Shown here piece after piece: positions 12,301 through 27,300 of a DNA stretch of 64,000 nucleotides (position 1 is the stretch's first letter; every line of letters begins with the position of its first letter). The stretch is taken from NCBI GenBank assembly GCA_002633005.1, contig NMRA01000267.1, positions 1-64,000 of the forward strand, written 5' to 3'. The notes beneath the pieces were generated by a model, which saw only the letters and a list, made by a program, of their open reading frames with translations, had not been told where the DNA came from and did no database searches. Made by a program: the position numbers and the translations under genes. The DNA is from Phoronis australis (lineage: Eukaryota; Phoronida; Phoronidae).

Positions 12301-15300
12301 AATATCAGTACATAACACCAACTACGAGTCTTGTATTGTAGTGCACTACAGCAGCACTTAGAACATGGGATGTGTTAACAGAAGTCTATAGATGTAACCA
12401 CAGCAAAATGTTGGCTGACTCTTAAACAGCTGCTCCATAACAAGGGTTGGCAAGGATGTGGCATTATCCTCAGTGGGTAATTTGCTCTCCAAGTGGGCAG
12501 GGGGAATCAGCAAAGTAGTATTGTTTCAGATAGATTTTTTATTATTTGGTATAATTGTCTTGTGAACTCATTTTTCTGGTTGTCCAAATATTGTGTTGAT
12601 TTGACTTTTGCTCGCCTGTTGCCATTCACCTATCAATTATGTGGAAGAGAGTCCCCTTAGAAAAAGACAGTACTTGCAAAACCTCCCTACTTTGAGTCTG
12701 TCTAGCCTTTTATAAATAAACCGTATTGACAACTACATTTTATTAATTAGCACACTGAAATGAAAGCATTCTGACCATTTCTGAATTGTGCTTCATGAGT
12801 GGGAGATTAAACAGAGGTGAGAATTCTATTAGAAAATAAAAAACCTCCAATCATCCTTTCCAAAATGGGCACTTCTAGTAAACTTGCAAAATGGAAACTA
12901 CATCTTTTTCTAAAAAAAAAACATTTTGTTCAAACACTGTACTAAAATAAAACAATAAAAACATGAAAAAATAATGACTAAAAGTGAACACTGAAGAATA
13001 CGATACTTACACCAGTGTTTCTTGAGAAAGTTGTTAAGTTATAAGCAAAAGCATTCAAGTCAATCTTGGTTATCTCTTGCCTAGCCTGTAAATAAAGTAA
13101 CGTTTAGAATTTGTTATACACAGAAAACAGAAACTGGTTCAAACTGAAATGTTTCCACTCAAAATACATTGAACAGTTGGCATCTAGCAATTTACAATTG
13201 TTAAACATTCGAGGCTAAACCAAATTGTTGTAAACTGATAAAAGAGTTCAAGCAAAACAAAATCGGCAAATAAACTCAAATGAATAAATTGAGATTGTGT
13301 TATTGTTATTCAGTGAATCTCTACTAAGTATATATCTCAATCAGTCAAAAACATTTTGAAAATAAAACACATTAGGTATTGCAACACATCTTCTAAAGCA
13401 AAAGTCGCATACTACGTAAAACCAATGGAGTCAAGAGGCCCTTAGGAACTCCGTGTTAAATAAAACTTCATTGGACTTATATAAAAAATCCTACCTCGTT
13501 CAAAATTTCTGTGGAGTTGATACTGTTTAAGTTGGAGTTTCCAAGGTCTTGCAGCTGTTTTTTCAGCTGTGGAGTGAGTATAGTAATGTTCGGCAGGTCG
13601 ATAGAAATGTCGAGTGCCCCAGTCAGGTTGTATTTCTGCAAAAAAACTGTTTTCTTGACTACAACAATAATATGTACATAATATATCAGAAAATCAAGTG
13701 ATAACTTTTAAACAACAATGAAATTCAATACAATAAAAAACAAAAAACCTCATATCTTGGAATGAAATGCTAATACTGTACACTGGATACAATTTTTGGT
13801 GAACAGCTAGAGAATTATAGAAACTATTCCATCACATCATTTTCACTATCAAATCAACTAAGCTAAGACAAATGTTAAATTTCAGTCACTTTTAAGACAA
13901 AACTTAAATTTGTCTCAAGTCCATTTCAAGAAAGAGATCTTAAGTTTAACTTTTGGTGTAAGATTTGTCTTAATTTTGACTATAAACTTACCGAAATAGA
14001 TGTGGAAGTTACAAAGTTTGAAAGCTGAGACGAATTTTAGACTTACGTCAAAAACGAACTTCAGTCAGTTTCTTGGAACTAGCCTGATTTAAAACTTTAA
14101 CCACTTTCGACAAAATAAATTTCGTAAAATCTCTGCTCTTACTCAAATTAGTTCATCTTTTAAAGGCACTGTGATCACCATCATGGGAAGAACTTACCTT
14201 TCTAGAGCACATGTTTTTTCACTTCATTAGGCATGATGAAATGAAAGGAGCGAAAAGGTTCAGGATGTTTCACACTCGAAGTGGTTGCAAAATGGTTCAC
14301 AATGAATCCTTTTTAAAATTACTCAAATTGCCTAGTAATAGTTTCCATGGTTACTAAATGACTATGCTTGGAAACATATACTGTTACAACACCATTCTTT
14401 GAGAACATGTAACTATTTACTTATTGAGGATGTGTTAAACACATTTGTTCAGGGGTATTCAAAGAGAAAGGACAAATTTTGTGTTTATACACTTGTCTAA
14501 TGATTTTCCACACATTAAAATTTGGTATATTTGGTAGATTTCAAACCAATATTTTAAGGTTAGTGGTCCAAAAAAGCATTTTTTATGTATAGAATGACAT
14601 TTTTTTCATTTGATGATTTATCAGTCCTTTTGCATTAGGTATGGTTTTTCTCCAAGCTTTACATAATATCACGGTTTCTAAAAGGCAGTTTGTAATTTAA
14701 ATGTAAATGGACGCCACCCTTCCTAAGTGTGTAATGTGTATAGGTATGAATGGTGATCAAAGTACTCAGCAAGTCTGTTATATTATGTTTTGCGCTTACA
14801 TAAAAATCCCCAATCTTCACGCACAAAATATCACCTAACCATTTATTTACCCTAGTGCAGATTTTTAGTTTTCTGAGAAATGTACCATAATAGAATAAAT
14901 CCTGTGGAACAGAATGCAATTCAGAAAAAAGCTAATGAAGAACATGTAAGTCGTGAGCCTTATTTTATTTTAGTTTGCGTTTGCCAGAAAAAGCCACTCA
15001 CGCTTTGAAATAGCAGGAGTGTAAAAATCCCTTCAATTTTTCTCTTCAAGTTTGAATTTTAAGCCTCTGAAAGTGCACCCACTCAATCACTCTCATACCA
15101 TGAATCAAATGATTGACAGTTCATCATGATTGCACTATAAGGAAATCACTGATTCAAGAAAAAGTAGTGATCAGGCACTTTTACCTTCACATCTAATACA
15201 TCATCTAAATTGATGAAAGATGACAAGTGGAAGGCTTCGTAGGCTGATGAATCGCCTTTGCATTCTCTGAAATGAGAAAAAAAATAACTTCAGCAACATA

Positions 15301-18300
15301 AAAGTGGCCTGCTATCTAAATAAAAATAGAAACAAAACATTGCAACTAATGTAAGTTCTACCGTAGATTGTATGCACACCCAGCAATCATCTTCACAAAC
15401 CACTTTTTGACCTATGTGTATAAGAATAAGGCCAACAAAAGCATTTGGTTCTTGTCTACGACCACAATCTTTTGGAAGCTATACATCATTCACCACAAAA
15501 ATCTAACATGTGTGACAAATGCAATGACTTAAGAACACTAGAAGAACCCAAGGGCATGAACAATTATTAGGTACACTTTTTGCTATTAGAGGCAATGTCT
15601 TCTCAAAAGAAGGCTGAAAGTCATATCTGTAACATGTGTTATTTGAATGCTGGTCTTGAATGTCATATGGTTCACTTTAGTTATTAAATGCTTAAAACCA
15701 CCATTTACCTTGTTTTGAAAAGTGACTATAATGTCAGCATCGTTAAATCTTCCCTTATAAGACTGCATATCGTAACTGTGAATTCAATATCCCAAAAAGA
15801 GGAGATAAAAGAAAACCGACTTCAGCTGAAAGTTTCTTCGCTCCAAGGACATGAGTTTGATGTATAATGTACCCAGCGCCAATGTGTCATGTCCATCATG
15901 AGTTTCTTGTACACACACGAGCAATATCAGCCCTTTTCTGATATCCCACGGGAAATTGAAAAAAGCCACAGTGTGGTCTAATACTAAGTTGTCACAACCA
16001 CCACAATGCCACCCTCCACATTACTTTTTCCCAAAATCTACAGGAAAATGAGCGGCAATAACTGACGACTTAACACAATGAATGAATATTAGTGCTGTGA
16101 ATGGTTGTCGCGACTTTAAGAAGTATGTATCAACCAATAAATCCTTGTAACTAGTGTTTGTGGGTGTTCTAATCTGACAGTTGATCGACTGGTGGGGTTG
16201 TTTCTTTGGTGTTTTTGATATGAAATTAGTGATTTTAAGCACTCTAAGTTATGTACAACCTGCACCAAAACATACTTAAGGGCATTAGCGACGGAGATGT
16301 TCTGTATGGGTATGAAGGAGTCTGCCAAACTGGCCACTTTCATCCTCTGGTTTTCATTGACCAGTGGACGACACACCTCAGTGTAGAGTAAACCGCCGCC
16401 AAGAAACAGAATCAGTGTCACCAACATGAGTAACCAGGAGAACAAGAATGAGAAGCCAACACCACTGAAATATGTAAGGTTAATCTTCAATTGGACTAAT
16501 CATAAATTACCAATCAAAATAATTCTTAATATTATTAATCATAATTATAATCATTACAACTATACTTAACAAGGTCATTAGTTTATTAATCCACTTATCC
16601 TGCTGACTGGTAAATGGTGTACCATATTCTCCCTCCTCGTTTCTGATTTAATCAGACGTCAGTTTGTCTGTATGTGTGTAACCTTTCTTGAAAAAAGGCT
16701 TGTTCGTATTGTGGAATGTTACAGGTATAATTGACAGCTGGGTCAATGAGGGGTACAGATCTTGAAAACATTCTGAAATGACTGAGGAGCACGAGATCTG
16801 AGTTAAGGATTCCACAATATGTTCCTCAATTCCACAAAAATATTATTAGTAACTTTAGGCAGAAAACAATTATCAAAAAGATATGCTCCCACGGAATACA
16901 ACAAGAGAATGTAAAAATGTTTAGTAAGCATTTAACCACAAGTTTTAAATAAGATATCAAAAACATACGCCATCAACAAGTTGGCACCGACGCCCTTGTT
17001 GCAGGTTCTAGCGTGACTACCAGGTCTTTCACCACACACGCCCACAGCAAGTCCCAGATAATAAAACAGCACAATTAGAGCAAGCACGCCACTAAGACCA
17101 ATGCCAGCATACCACCTAAAAATAGACAAAAATAGAAAAGATTCAATTGACAATTTACAATTTGTTACCAGGAAATTACCTAAGGTACAATATTTTAACA
17201 CAGTTAAAACTTTGCAAAATGTTTTCTGAAACATTACTCTCCACGGCCAGTGTACTTACCTGTCTTCATCCAGAATAACAAAAACGCGCCCATCAAAAGT
17301 ACAAAATACTACACGAAGAAAAGTTTTGTAAAGGTTTAAGACGACTCGTGACCTTATTATACGATCCCATTTCAGTTTTCCCCTTAAATCAATTGCGTGC
17401 CACCGCACAGCTGTACGTTGTGATCTCCACAATTCCCGAAAAAGTACTCTAGACCTACTTAATGGATAGTGCCTTGTAAAAACTTTTATACATTTCTACG
17501 AAACTATCTGAGGGGCAGTTAAGGTGATTTCTGAAATTTTTAACCACCATTCAAATACCATGACCAATACCAATTTTACTAGATATGCGACACAAAACTT
17601 AACAAATCGTGCACCATGCATGCTTCAAGTAATTTCTGCAATTTCATGTACTAACGAGATTAGTCAATTTTCGAGTGATGTCATAACTTAAATTTTGTGG
17701 CCATGGGAAAACGCCTGTGACCAGACAAAAAACATTGTAGTTAAGATCTACAAATCCTATGGCAAGACACTCAATACAAAGTCAGACAATATTAGACTGT
17801 GTGACTAGACCCCACAGCTACTTGTCCACAGAATTTTGGTTTGACTTTCCAACTGTTACTTAACCAAGAATATGTGATCAGAAGAGGATATCAGAAAGCT
17901 AAAACAACTGAGCTAACTGGCCGAAATATTTATTTGACTTGCTATCCGACCAAGGTATGTGAGGAGGCAGTAAGGCTATAACAACTATCAACGAAATTTA
18001 GCACCATGGATACAAAGTGGCATTATGTTATCAGACTGTTTAACACTAAGTCAAACAATGCTGTGTTGCATATACTGTGATGGATTGCAGTGGAACAACA
18101 CTTCATGAGCGACAAAGAACAATACATAAGGATTTGAATTTTTTCAAGTTGAGCCACAAGGGCAATTCACATTCAAAAAGTAACAAATGTTGCGAGATTG
18201 GTCGACTATATGATATTGAATGAGCGAATAAAAACAACATTGCGGTAACAACTGATTAATTTCATACACAACAGTTGGGTTCATATCTAAAATTATTATA

Positions 18301-21300
18301 ATAATGAATGTTAATGGCCCTTAAGAGACGGAATAGTATAATATTCGGATGAAAAATGACATTCTCTTTTAAAAATTGAGAATAGTATTAAATTAAATAA
18401 ACATTTGTCATTAACTTAAAATGTTCCATAATTTACCGTAAGCGAAAATGTTCCCAATGGCACCCTTTTCTACCAACCTGTAGTTTCCATATGTGGCTAT
18501 ATTCTCTTCTTGTTTGCCAATCGTGCTTCCAAAACTGCCAAAGGAGAATCCCTAGAAGAACCGAATGTTATGATAGCTTCATGGGGTAAAAAATGTGTAT
18601 AAAAACAGTTGTAATTTTCAAACTACAGTATGTTAACTGCTGCAAAAAGGCCAAAACATCTCAAGCACAATTTCCCCACTGAAACTGATGCCAAAAAATG
18701 CGATGATTCGTGTATACCATTGAATTAATCTGATGATGCAAAGGCATCGTCGTCTCTTTAGTAGAAACCTATTTGCAAACTCAAGAAATCTGTAAAGGAA
18801 CTCAAAAGATTTGACAAGTCAGAAATGTGCCACCATTCATCATGATTCTTCAAGCAATTTGGAGGATAGGGAGACAAAATACTAAGGACACAAAAACAAC
18901 AGAAAGGCACTGAGAGGAGCAACGTAAACCAAATCCATTTGAAACAGGGCAGGGGCTGTCGTCTATATGAGAGTAACTTATTTCAATTGTCGAAATTTCA
19001 TAAATATCCACCACGGAACTAGGTAGATATCAAAGCAAACACAAATTTACCAAAAAGCGACTCCACAGTAGTGGGACATGTCCCAAAATCCATGTCAGCT
19101 GTACTCTCCTCAATAGAAACACATGCCAATTTTCATGAAGATCCATCAACTAACAAGTCTTGAGCCACAGGCAAAAAATAATACAAGAGCAACGCAGAGC
19201 GTTGAAATGCGCCCACAACTGCACCGTATACGGTATCCTTCTAGGGTTGTTTATTGGTACCATAAAGTGGCCAGTAGAGGGCATATATGTAGTATGTTGT
19301 ACTTTGCAAAATGGAAAGGCATGGTCATTGTCTCCTCAATAGGCTAGGGGCAAAATGTTAGNAGTAAGCATATACATGCCAATTTTCATAATCCTCCTTT
19401 GAGCGGTTTGGTTGATAGAGGAGTGGACGCACAAAAAACGACTCGAAACACTAAAAATGGCCACTAGGTGGCGCAAACTATGTTGAATCCATCTGAAAAC
19501 GGTAGGATAGCGTCATCTCACTAATAGATGCCTACATACCAAATTTCATGAAAATCCGTACAGGACTTTTGAAGATACAAAGGTAAACGTAAAAAACTTA
19601 AATTGCCACTAGGGGGCACACCGGTAGTCGGATTCATCCGAAAGTTCACACATGCCGTCCCATTCATGAATGGAACATATGTGCCAAATTTCATGAACGT
19701 ATGTCAGAGGGTTTTGGAGATAAAGCAGCGGACGCCGGACAGACGCATAATGCGTCCACATATAAATATGTGGGCGCATAAAAATCTTCACAAGAAAACG
19801 CCACAGCAGTCACATCCATTTGAAACTCACCATCAGCCATGTAGACAACCATGTTCCCAGTAGAAACACTTTTGCCAATTTTCATGATGATACTTTGACC
19901 GATAAAGAGGCAAGTTCAAAAACTAGTTTCAAAGACAGGAATAATAGGCACCAAGTGGCAAAAATACGTCGAATCCATCAGAACCCAATAAAGCGGGACC
20001 ATCTCCTTAATACATACCCATCTCGCAAATTTTAAGAAAATCTGTCAAGGAAATCCGAAGATACAGAGACAAACATAAAAACTAAAATTGCCACTAATCA
20101 GTTCAGCCGTAGTCCAATCCATTTAGAAGTTCACTCGTGCTGTCATAATAGAAACATGGCTGAAAATCAATCAAGGGTTTTGGAGATACAGCAATACAGC
20201 AGCGGGGATGACGGCCTAATGCACCCATATATATATGTGGGGGTGTATACAAATGGCCACTATGTCAAATTTGTCTAAAAGTGGGAAGGCGTTGTCGTCT
20301 CCTTAATAGAAAACTATCAGCCACATTTCAGGAAAATCCATCAACAAACTCCGAAGAAACAGAAGCAAAGTTAACATAAAATACTAAATAGCCAGTAGGG
20401 GACACAACAGTAGACAGATCTGTGCGGAAGTCGCCATCGTCCGTTGTCAGCTCCATAGGAACAAAGCTTTCTTGAAGATCCTTCCAGGGGTTTTGGAGAT
20501 ATCGCCGCTGCTGCTGCTGCTCCTGCTGCTGCTGCAAGTGCTGCTGCTGTAAGTGCTGCTGCTGTGGATGCCGGACATTCAAGACAGGGATGATGGTAAT
20601 ATGCACACCCTATATGTGAGTGCATAAAACTGATCGCATTTTAAGTAATTGCAAATCATATTTCATCTGATTACTAGATTCAGAAAATGATAAATATAAA
20701 CAGTTGCTTATATAAAGACAGCTGCATTTCACAAACCCAAGACAATCATGAAGCTCTTGCGGCAAGAACTGAACTCTATCTCCTACTTCAACATTCCAAC
20801 TTCACTGAGCAATCAGTTGAATAGCTTCTTAGCATACAGGCAAAGTACTCGCATTTTGTGTGGTTGACTTAATGCCCATACCCAAAATTCACATGCTCAA
20901 TTCAGGGTGCGATTTATGTGACCTAAATTTCCTTAAAAGTGCCAGTGTCTTTGTGAAGGCCAGTCTCCCCAGACTTTTAGCTCCCAAAATGCATACACCT
21001 TGTTAACCTTCAGGTAACAAATAGTCACTTTCAATGACATTTTGCCATAATCGAGTGGGGAAAATACCCACACTTTACTGAAGATGTGAAACATTTTTTG
21101 GCTCATGTGCATTCAATAAATTATAGAGCTTGAGTGCCAAGAAAACAGGGCAAACATTTGCATACATTTGCAGACTCCCCAAAAAGTTTGTTTTTTAAAG
21201 CCTAAGCTCAGGATAATGCCCATCTGAATTCCCTCAATTTAAGCACCTGGGGGTTAACTCAAACAAAATACACTTCACCCACTAAACACACTACAACAAA

Positions 21301-24300
21301 AATTACATTACCTTAACAGTGTCTTTTACTGTAGATATCATTTTAGCAGCTTCAGAATATATCTTATTAGACTCTTCTTTGGCCTCTGGATAAGAGAACA
21401 AAATTAATCTTTTTAAAACAATGAGAAAGTAGACAAGTAAACAAAAGGAAGTAAATGCATTTTCCCTAAGGTCTCACGTTAAAAAGGATTTAATATAAAT
21501 TTCGTCTCACGTGAGATGAATACACGAGATGTTCATAAAATTATGACAAGTACCAATTGTCTTCTATTTTCTTGCTTTCAAAGAAAATGAAATCACAATT
21601 TTGTCACATGCAATCCTATTAAGGCTATTTGTTACCTTAGCAACGAGCCTGTGCATAATGGCCAAAACTAATCAAGTCGAAGTACGTAAAAATAATGTTT
21701 TCAGAAAGTAGAAATGTGTATTGGACTTCATACTATTCTGCCATCGATTGAATTACGTGACCATGTCTTTTTAGTAAAATTTGAAAAGAAAACGTACTGC
21801 TTACGTGCATTGATGGCAAAAGAATCATTTCAATAAAATGACCAAATTCTTTTTGATATTAATAATAAAGACAACAAACGATGTCACAGTGTTCTAAATT
21901 GTTTCTGTTTTTGTTTTTGTTACTTGCATTTTCTGCTGTGAAAGAATAATTTTCAACAGCATCTGATGCAAAAACGACGAACTTAAAATTTTTCCAAGTC
22001 CTGCAGAAGAATGGATGGATCAAAAATGATTTTGACCAAATCCACCATTGCTGCAACACGTTTTAAAGTTAAACAAATTCAAACATCTGTCCAGGGTTAC
22101 ACTGGAAAACAAAGGTTACAAGTGGCTAAATGTAAAAAATGGCAAGCCCTTTAATAACTAGTAATAATTCTTACGATCAACGCCATTTTGAGTTGATGAG
22201 GAGACTGTGTCCTTGATTTTATTGTATTCCTCTTGGGCCTGAAAGTGGCATAAAAGTTATTTTTTAAAATGTTGCTAAAATTATTAGAAACCAACAAAAT
22301 ATGTTACAATTCCAAAGCCTAGCACACCGGATTTCTTTGTATAAATGCCTCAAGCATTTTATCTCATGAAATCTGCAATATTTTTGTGCTATATTAATAG
22401 CATTTATCAATAGATTCATTATCATATTTATGCCCTGTCAAAAAGACTCCACCTTCATTTAAAAACGCAACCTTTTCTTTAAGAATATGGTATCTGTCTA
22501 TTCAAATTCCATGGATAAGACAACCAAAACACAACTTGATGACAATGCCATAAAAGTTACGTATTCGTAAGGATGAAGGAAAACGCAGCTTTTCGAAAGC
22601 GCTGATGTCATGATTCCATTATGGGAAGCGGGTGGGGCTAAACCTTGGTGATGTCCAGAAGATTCCAACGAAAGTGATAAGACAGAGACACAGGACAGAA
22701 ATCTAGATAGGATACTAAACCATGTAAATGGTGATTTTAACCAAAATTACTTGTATCAGTAGTCACCACTTACTCATGTCTGTAACCAATATGACAAAAT
22801 TTTGACCCACAAATAAAACAACCAAAACACATTTTCAAAAATTTTGCAGGCAAAGGAGTTAACATACTACATGAAAAATCAAGTCTTTGGATAAATCGGT
22901 GTGCTCGTATAACAGTTGCAACGATTGTATACGTGGCCCCTCTCCACAGGTATCCATGAACTCCCAATTGAAACCATAAGTCACACTTGCAAAATTAGCT
23001 AACCTTGTAAGGAGCTGTCAAAGTTGAATCAAACTTTTAAGGACTGGCAAAGGTCAACAGAGCACAGTTCCATTTCAAATATTTAAGTACTAAGTTGGCG
23101 TTAGTATGATTACCATATTCACCCTAATAAGCGTCCATGCCCCTATAAGCGACCCCTCCAACGCGTTTTCAGACTTCACTGAAATTAGTGCCCAGTCCAT
23201 GAACATGTACATACGAAAAACGACTTACCTACAGTACCAAAATTCTAGAGTAAAATCTTCAATTACCAACAAGATTGGCAGTAATGAAAAAATCAATGCC
23301 CATGGAATTTTTAGACCACCAACCTTACCACTACGTTGGTATTTAGCCGTGACTACTTCAAACTTCCGACGTGTTTAAAAGAAAAAAAACACAGCAGTTT
23401 TGCTGATCTCGCGAACAACGTGTCCCACTATAATGGACTGGCCTTTCAGAACAGACACAGAGTACTTGTCAGCGAGACTGAATCTTTCACGTAGTTTCCA
23501 ATTCTACTCCCTCAACAGGATTTCTAATTCCTTTGTACACACGAAAACCACGAATCGAAGATTAGTACTCATTCAGTTTCACGACTAAACAAACTTGGTG
23601 TTAAAAGCATGTGGCCAGGAAGCACACACTACATTCCAATCAAAACAAATGTCACGTGACAACAACATGATTGTGATTTCCGAGGTGTTCATCCAGATTT
23701 TTCTCATGTTGAGGGGTACAATTTTGCACAGATTTGGACTTAACCTGTTGTTAATCCCGACTCCATAGGAACTTAAAAATCTTAGGAATGCTTTGGAAAA
23801 ATTAAGTAAGATTTTCAGGTAAATTTGTTGAGTCGAAACTGTATTTTTATTCCAGTTGCCATATCGACAATCGCGAGGCAGTGACGCAATGGCAAGATTT
23901 CGCCCTGGGATTTCAGCATAATGTTCTGTAAAATGATTGTAAATTTACAATGAAGTTTGATAGCAATGCACCACAGTGTTGTAGAAAGTCTATCATAGGA
24001 TACAGATACGTCACAGAGCCTAAAATTCATGAATCCTAGCTTCCTATTTCACCCGTTTTCAGAGACTGGGTTTCATCTGCCTTAGGTTAAAATAACCGTC
24101 CTCGCTTGCATACAGTAATAGTCAAAATCCGGGCTTAGTATCCTTTCAAGATTTTAAAATTATGAAAGAAAACATTTGTCAACCAAAGAGCCAAATATAC
24201 CCTTTGAGAGGCCAACCTTCCATGTTTAGGGAGAGTGATGTTGACGTCCATGGCGAATTATTCTGACTCCTTTTTAATCAAACCCATTTATCTCGAGGGG

Positions 24301-27300
24301 CGGCTTTCAGAGGTTGTCCCCATGAGGCAATCAATAATGCCATCATGGACTATACAGCGATGGAAGTCTCTTTTGTCGCAGGGTAAAAAAATGCATGCCA
24401 CGTTTTGGAATGTCAGGCACATTTTCACAGGTCATATCAGAGACTGTGAAGGTGTGACCAAGGAAATATTCCTGACTTCAATTGTTCAGAAGTACCTGAA
24501 TTGAAAAGATATCTTCAAGAAAAGGGATTCTGTACATCATACTCCTATGGGTGTGCAAAACTGGTGATGATCATTGCGTCAGAGGATGTTGGAATTCTTT
24601 TACAAGCACTATCAATGGTAAAAAATGAACTTTATCTCAACAGTGAAAAAGTCACCAAACCTTATTCACAAAGTCTGTGATGTTCTGCTCCTGTACAGAC
24701 CTAATTTTAGTTAATGCTTCGTTTATTGCAGTCTCAACATCGCCCAACTGAAATAAAGTATAAGTACAATGTATAGGGGATCAAATATTACACTTAGGCT
24801 GTATCAATAGATCCTTAGGAAAAAATTTGATTGCCAAGATTATCAAACTGTCTTTGAGAAACTAGGCTTTTATAAAAAATATAAATAATATTACAATCAA
24901 ATGCTTTTTACCTTAAAACTAGCCAAAGAACATTTTAAAATTTTAAATTTAATTCTAAGAGTACAGCATAACTCGAAAACCGACCGAGACCCTGTTCCAT
25001 TGGTCAATCATGAATTAATCAACAGGCCAATGCATTTCTCATTCTCATCTTATTCATTCATTATTGTTCGAACAAAAATGTGACCTTTCATTACCTTTCA
25101 ATGGCCATACAGCACTAAACCCATAGAATTTTTGTTTACAAACTATCTGTACTCTAAGGATGTTCTGAGCTCATCGCGCTTCAAATTTGAATTCCAAGTT
25201 ATTAGAATTATACATTATTTCATTCTTTCATAATAATGTTTGAATAGAGGAATGAAGCACAATTCATGAGTTCATCATATCATTATAATTTTGCAACGCA
25301 AAGTTCACCAGGTAACAATTAAATAGCGCACACTATACTTTAATTAACATCATTCATCTAATAAATGAAAGATAGCCAGTTTTAACTACTAAATCTGCTA
25401 CACGTCTATGGAATTTCAAAAGTCATCTTTTTACTAGTAAATAATACATTAACTTTCCTTACATTGAAATTTGTTTGGACTTTCAAATCTTCCAATTTAC
25501 TCTTCATTTCGTCACACAGAGACTTAAACAAAGCAGTGCAATTGGGATGTGCACCCAGTGTTGTCGAGATGTTACTTTTCACCAAATTGAGTGCTTCACC
25601 TAGTGAAGTAGCATTGCTCTGCAGGTCACTTAAACTCTCGTTCATTGTGCTCAGGTCACCAGCCAGAATGTCTACTCCTATTAATAAAGCAAAGATAATT
25701 TGTCAGGCAGATGTCCACAAGAAACACTCATACATCGTCATCAGAAACAGTGGCAGTAGTATTAGGGTAGATGGGATGACACACAAGATTTCCCCCACAC
25801 CGCTCAGACATTGCTGAGCAAAAGACATGGCTTACTGGCTAACATCAGCATTATTAGGCAACGGGGTTATGGTGTAACAATGTAATATTATGCCAATAAA
25901 CATCAATTTGTGTTGTTTAGTGAACCTAGCAAAAATACCAACAGCAATTTTTTCAATATTCTAACACATCAGGCGATCCTTAAAATCTTGTTCCTTTCTT
26001 CTTGCTCTACCCCCAATTAGGTCGGTCAACAAAATATTTTCTACTTTCCATATTGGGACACACTCAGTTTTGTTGTAAAAACAATGATTTTTGTTTTACC
26101 TTTGAAAAAATATTTCTTTTCTCAGAGTAAAAATGAAATATTTCCAATAGAGCACACATTTTATGATCAGCTACACCAAGGAACACAAACTTTATTTTAA
26201 CTTATGTCTCAAATAAAATTGACTTTGAATTTGACAAAGTTTGCTATTAAAATAATGATCAATAGGAAAACTTAATATGAAACGTAAGCAATGTTTGTTC
26301 AGAGATAATAAAGAAAGCACTAAGCACTATGGCGTAGGTGTTTAAGACAGTAGCCACAACCACTTACTCTTGGCCAATTCCCCAGCTGTGTTCAACAGAC
26401 TTGTAGCATTGGTAAGTTCACCAACAAACTTTTGGGCGTCGTCTCCAGCATCTGAAATAAATTAGATCAGTTTACAATAAATAAACACTGTAGAAAGTTG
26501 CAACATGTTTTTCCAGTCAAGCATTCACTCACGGTAATTCTGCACGATCATGCATGGCTTATGCGTGCATTTGGGCAAATACGCATGCATGTGGAGCTGC
26601 ATCTGCATCAGAATTAAGTCGCACATATGCTAAACACCTGATAAACATAGCTTATTGAAAAAAACGTATTATTTCGAATATGGAAACATCATCCTACATG
26701 CATGCACTATAAAATAATAGTCTTATCAGATACTGTGTTTATCAATACTATTTAACATGCTGTGGCATGAAACTTTGTTCTAATTTAAGGTAACTGAATT
26801 CTTTCATTACCAAGGGCTGCATTTATTCAAGTATCTTTCTAAAATACTAAGTTTCAACCCATGATATTGGATTGTATAACAAAACCTTTGGTGACTACAA
26901 AATTTGCTAGGGCATTTGAAGTATATAACTAGTCGGTTTTACAGAAGTCTTGATTACACCTTCAGACATGAAAATTTTTACTCAAAATTTGACGAGTCTG
27001 TTTATTCGCTCTAGAATCTACATGAGCATACCTGGGTTTTTCTTGTAAAGTACTTTCCCTAAGACTTTCTAATATTCCATGAAAATTCAAGTCTTCAATT
27101 TGACAGCACAGACCTCAGGGTCGAATGCGAAAAACAGGCAAAATTGCGTTATTTTAAGTGATTCTCAGTGTGTGAAACACAAGTGAAACTGTTCACCAGA
27201 TTTTTATGGTTCATTCATAAAGATTTCTAACTTCTGTTAATGTCAAAACATCTTTCCCTTAGTTCCAAATTTCATAAAAACAATCTATGAACTGCTCGTC

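Larger units (their letters stand above)
12167..18477. other. Prominin introns between exons P and J
   Basis: Introns of 844, 409, 1549, 1009, 504 and 1362 bp between exons P, O, N, M, L, K and J. Apart from the listed exons and the repeat at 13850-14082 I see only AT-rich non-coding sequence. Confidence 0.6.
18870..20640. repeat. Decayed modular-repeat region with nested younger copies
   Basis: Older, diverged ~150-bp modules (words such as CATGCCAATTTTCATGAAGATCC and AATCCATTTGAAA) surround a younger copy at 19194-19779. Hairpin-type 3' ends appear three times: near 19748-19779, near 20217-20250 (TGCACCCATATATATATGTGGG) and near 20600-20625. The intron between exons J and I therefore collected several insertions of one family at different times. 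Confidence 0.65.
20641..26159. other. Prominin introns between exons J and E
   Basis: Contains exons I, H, G and F; the rest is non-coding. Near 23105-23165 there are ATAAGCGTCCATGCCCCTAT-type repeats resembling the small element at 60373-60545. Plus-strand open frames near 23106-23588 and 24235-24504 have no recognisable domain. Confidence 0.5.

Noticed and set aside
20328-20625. Gln-rich or Ala-rich protein on the minus strand
   Set aside because: Caused by a CTG repeat within decayed modular repeats.
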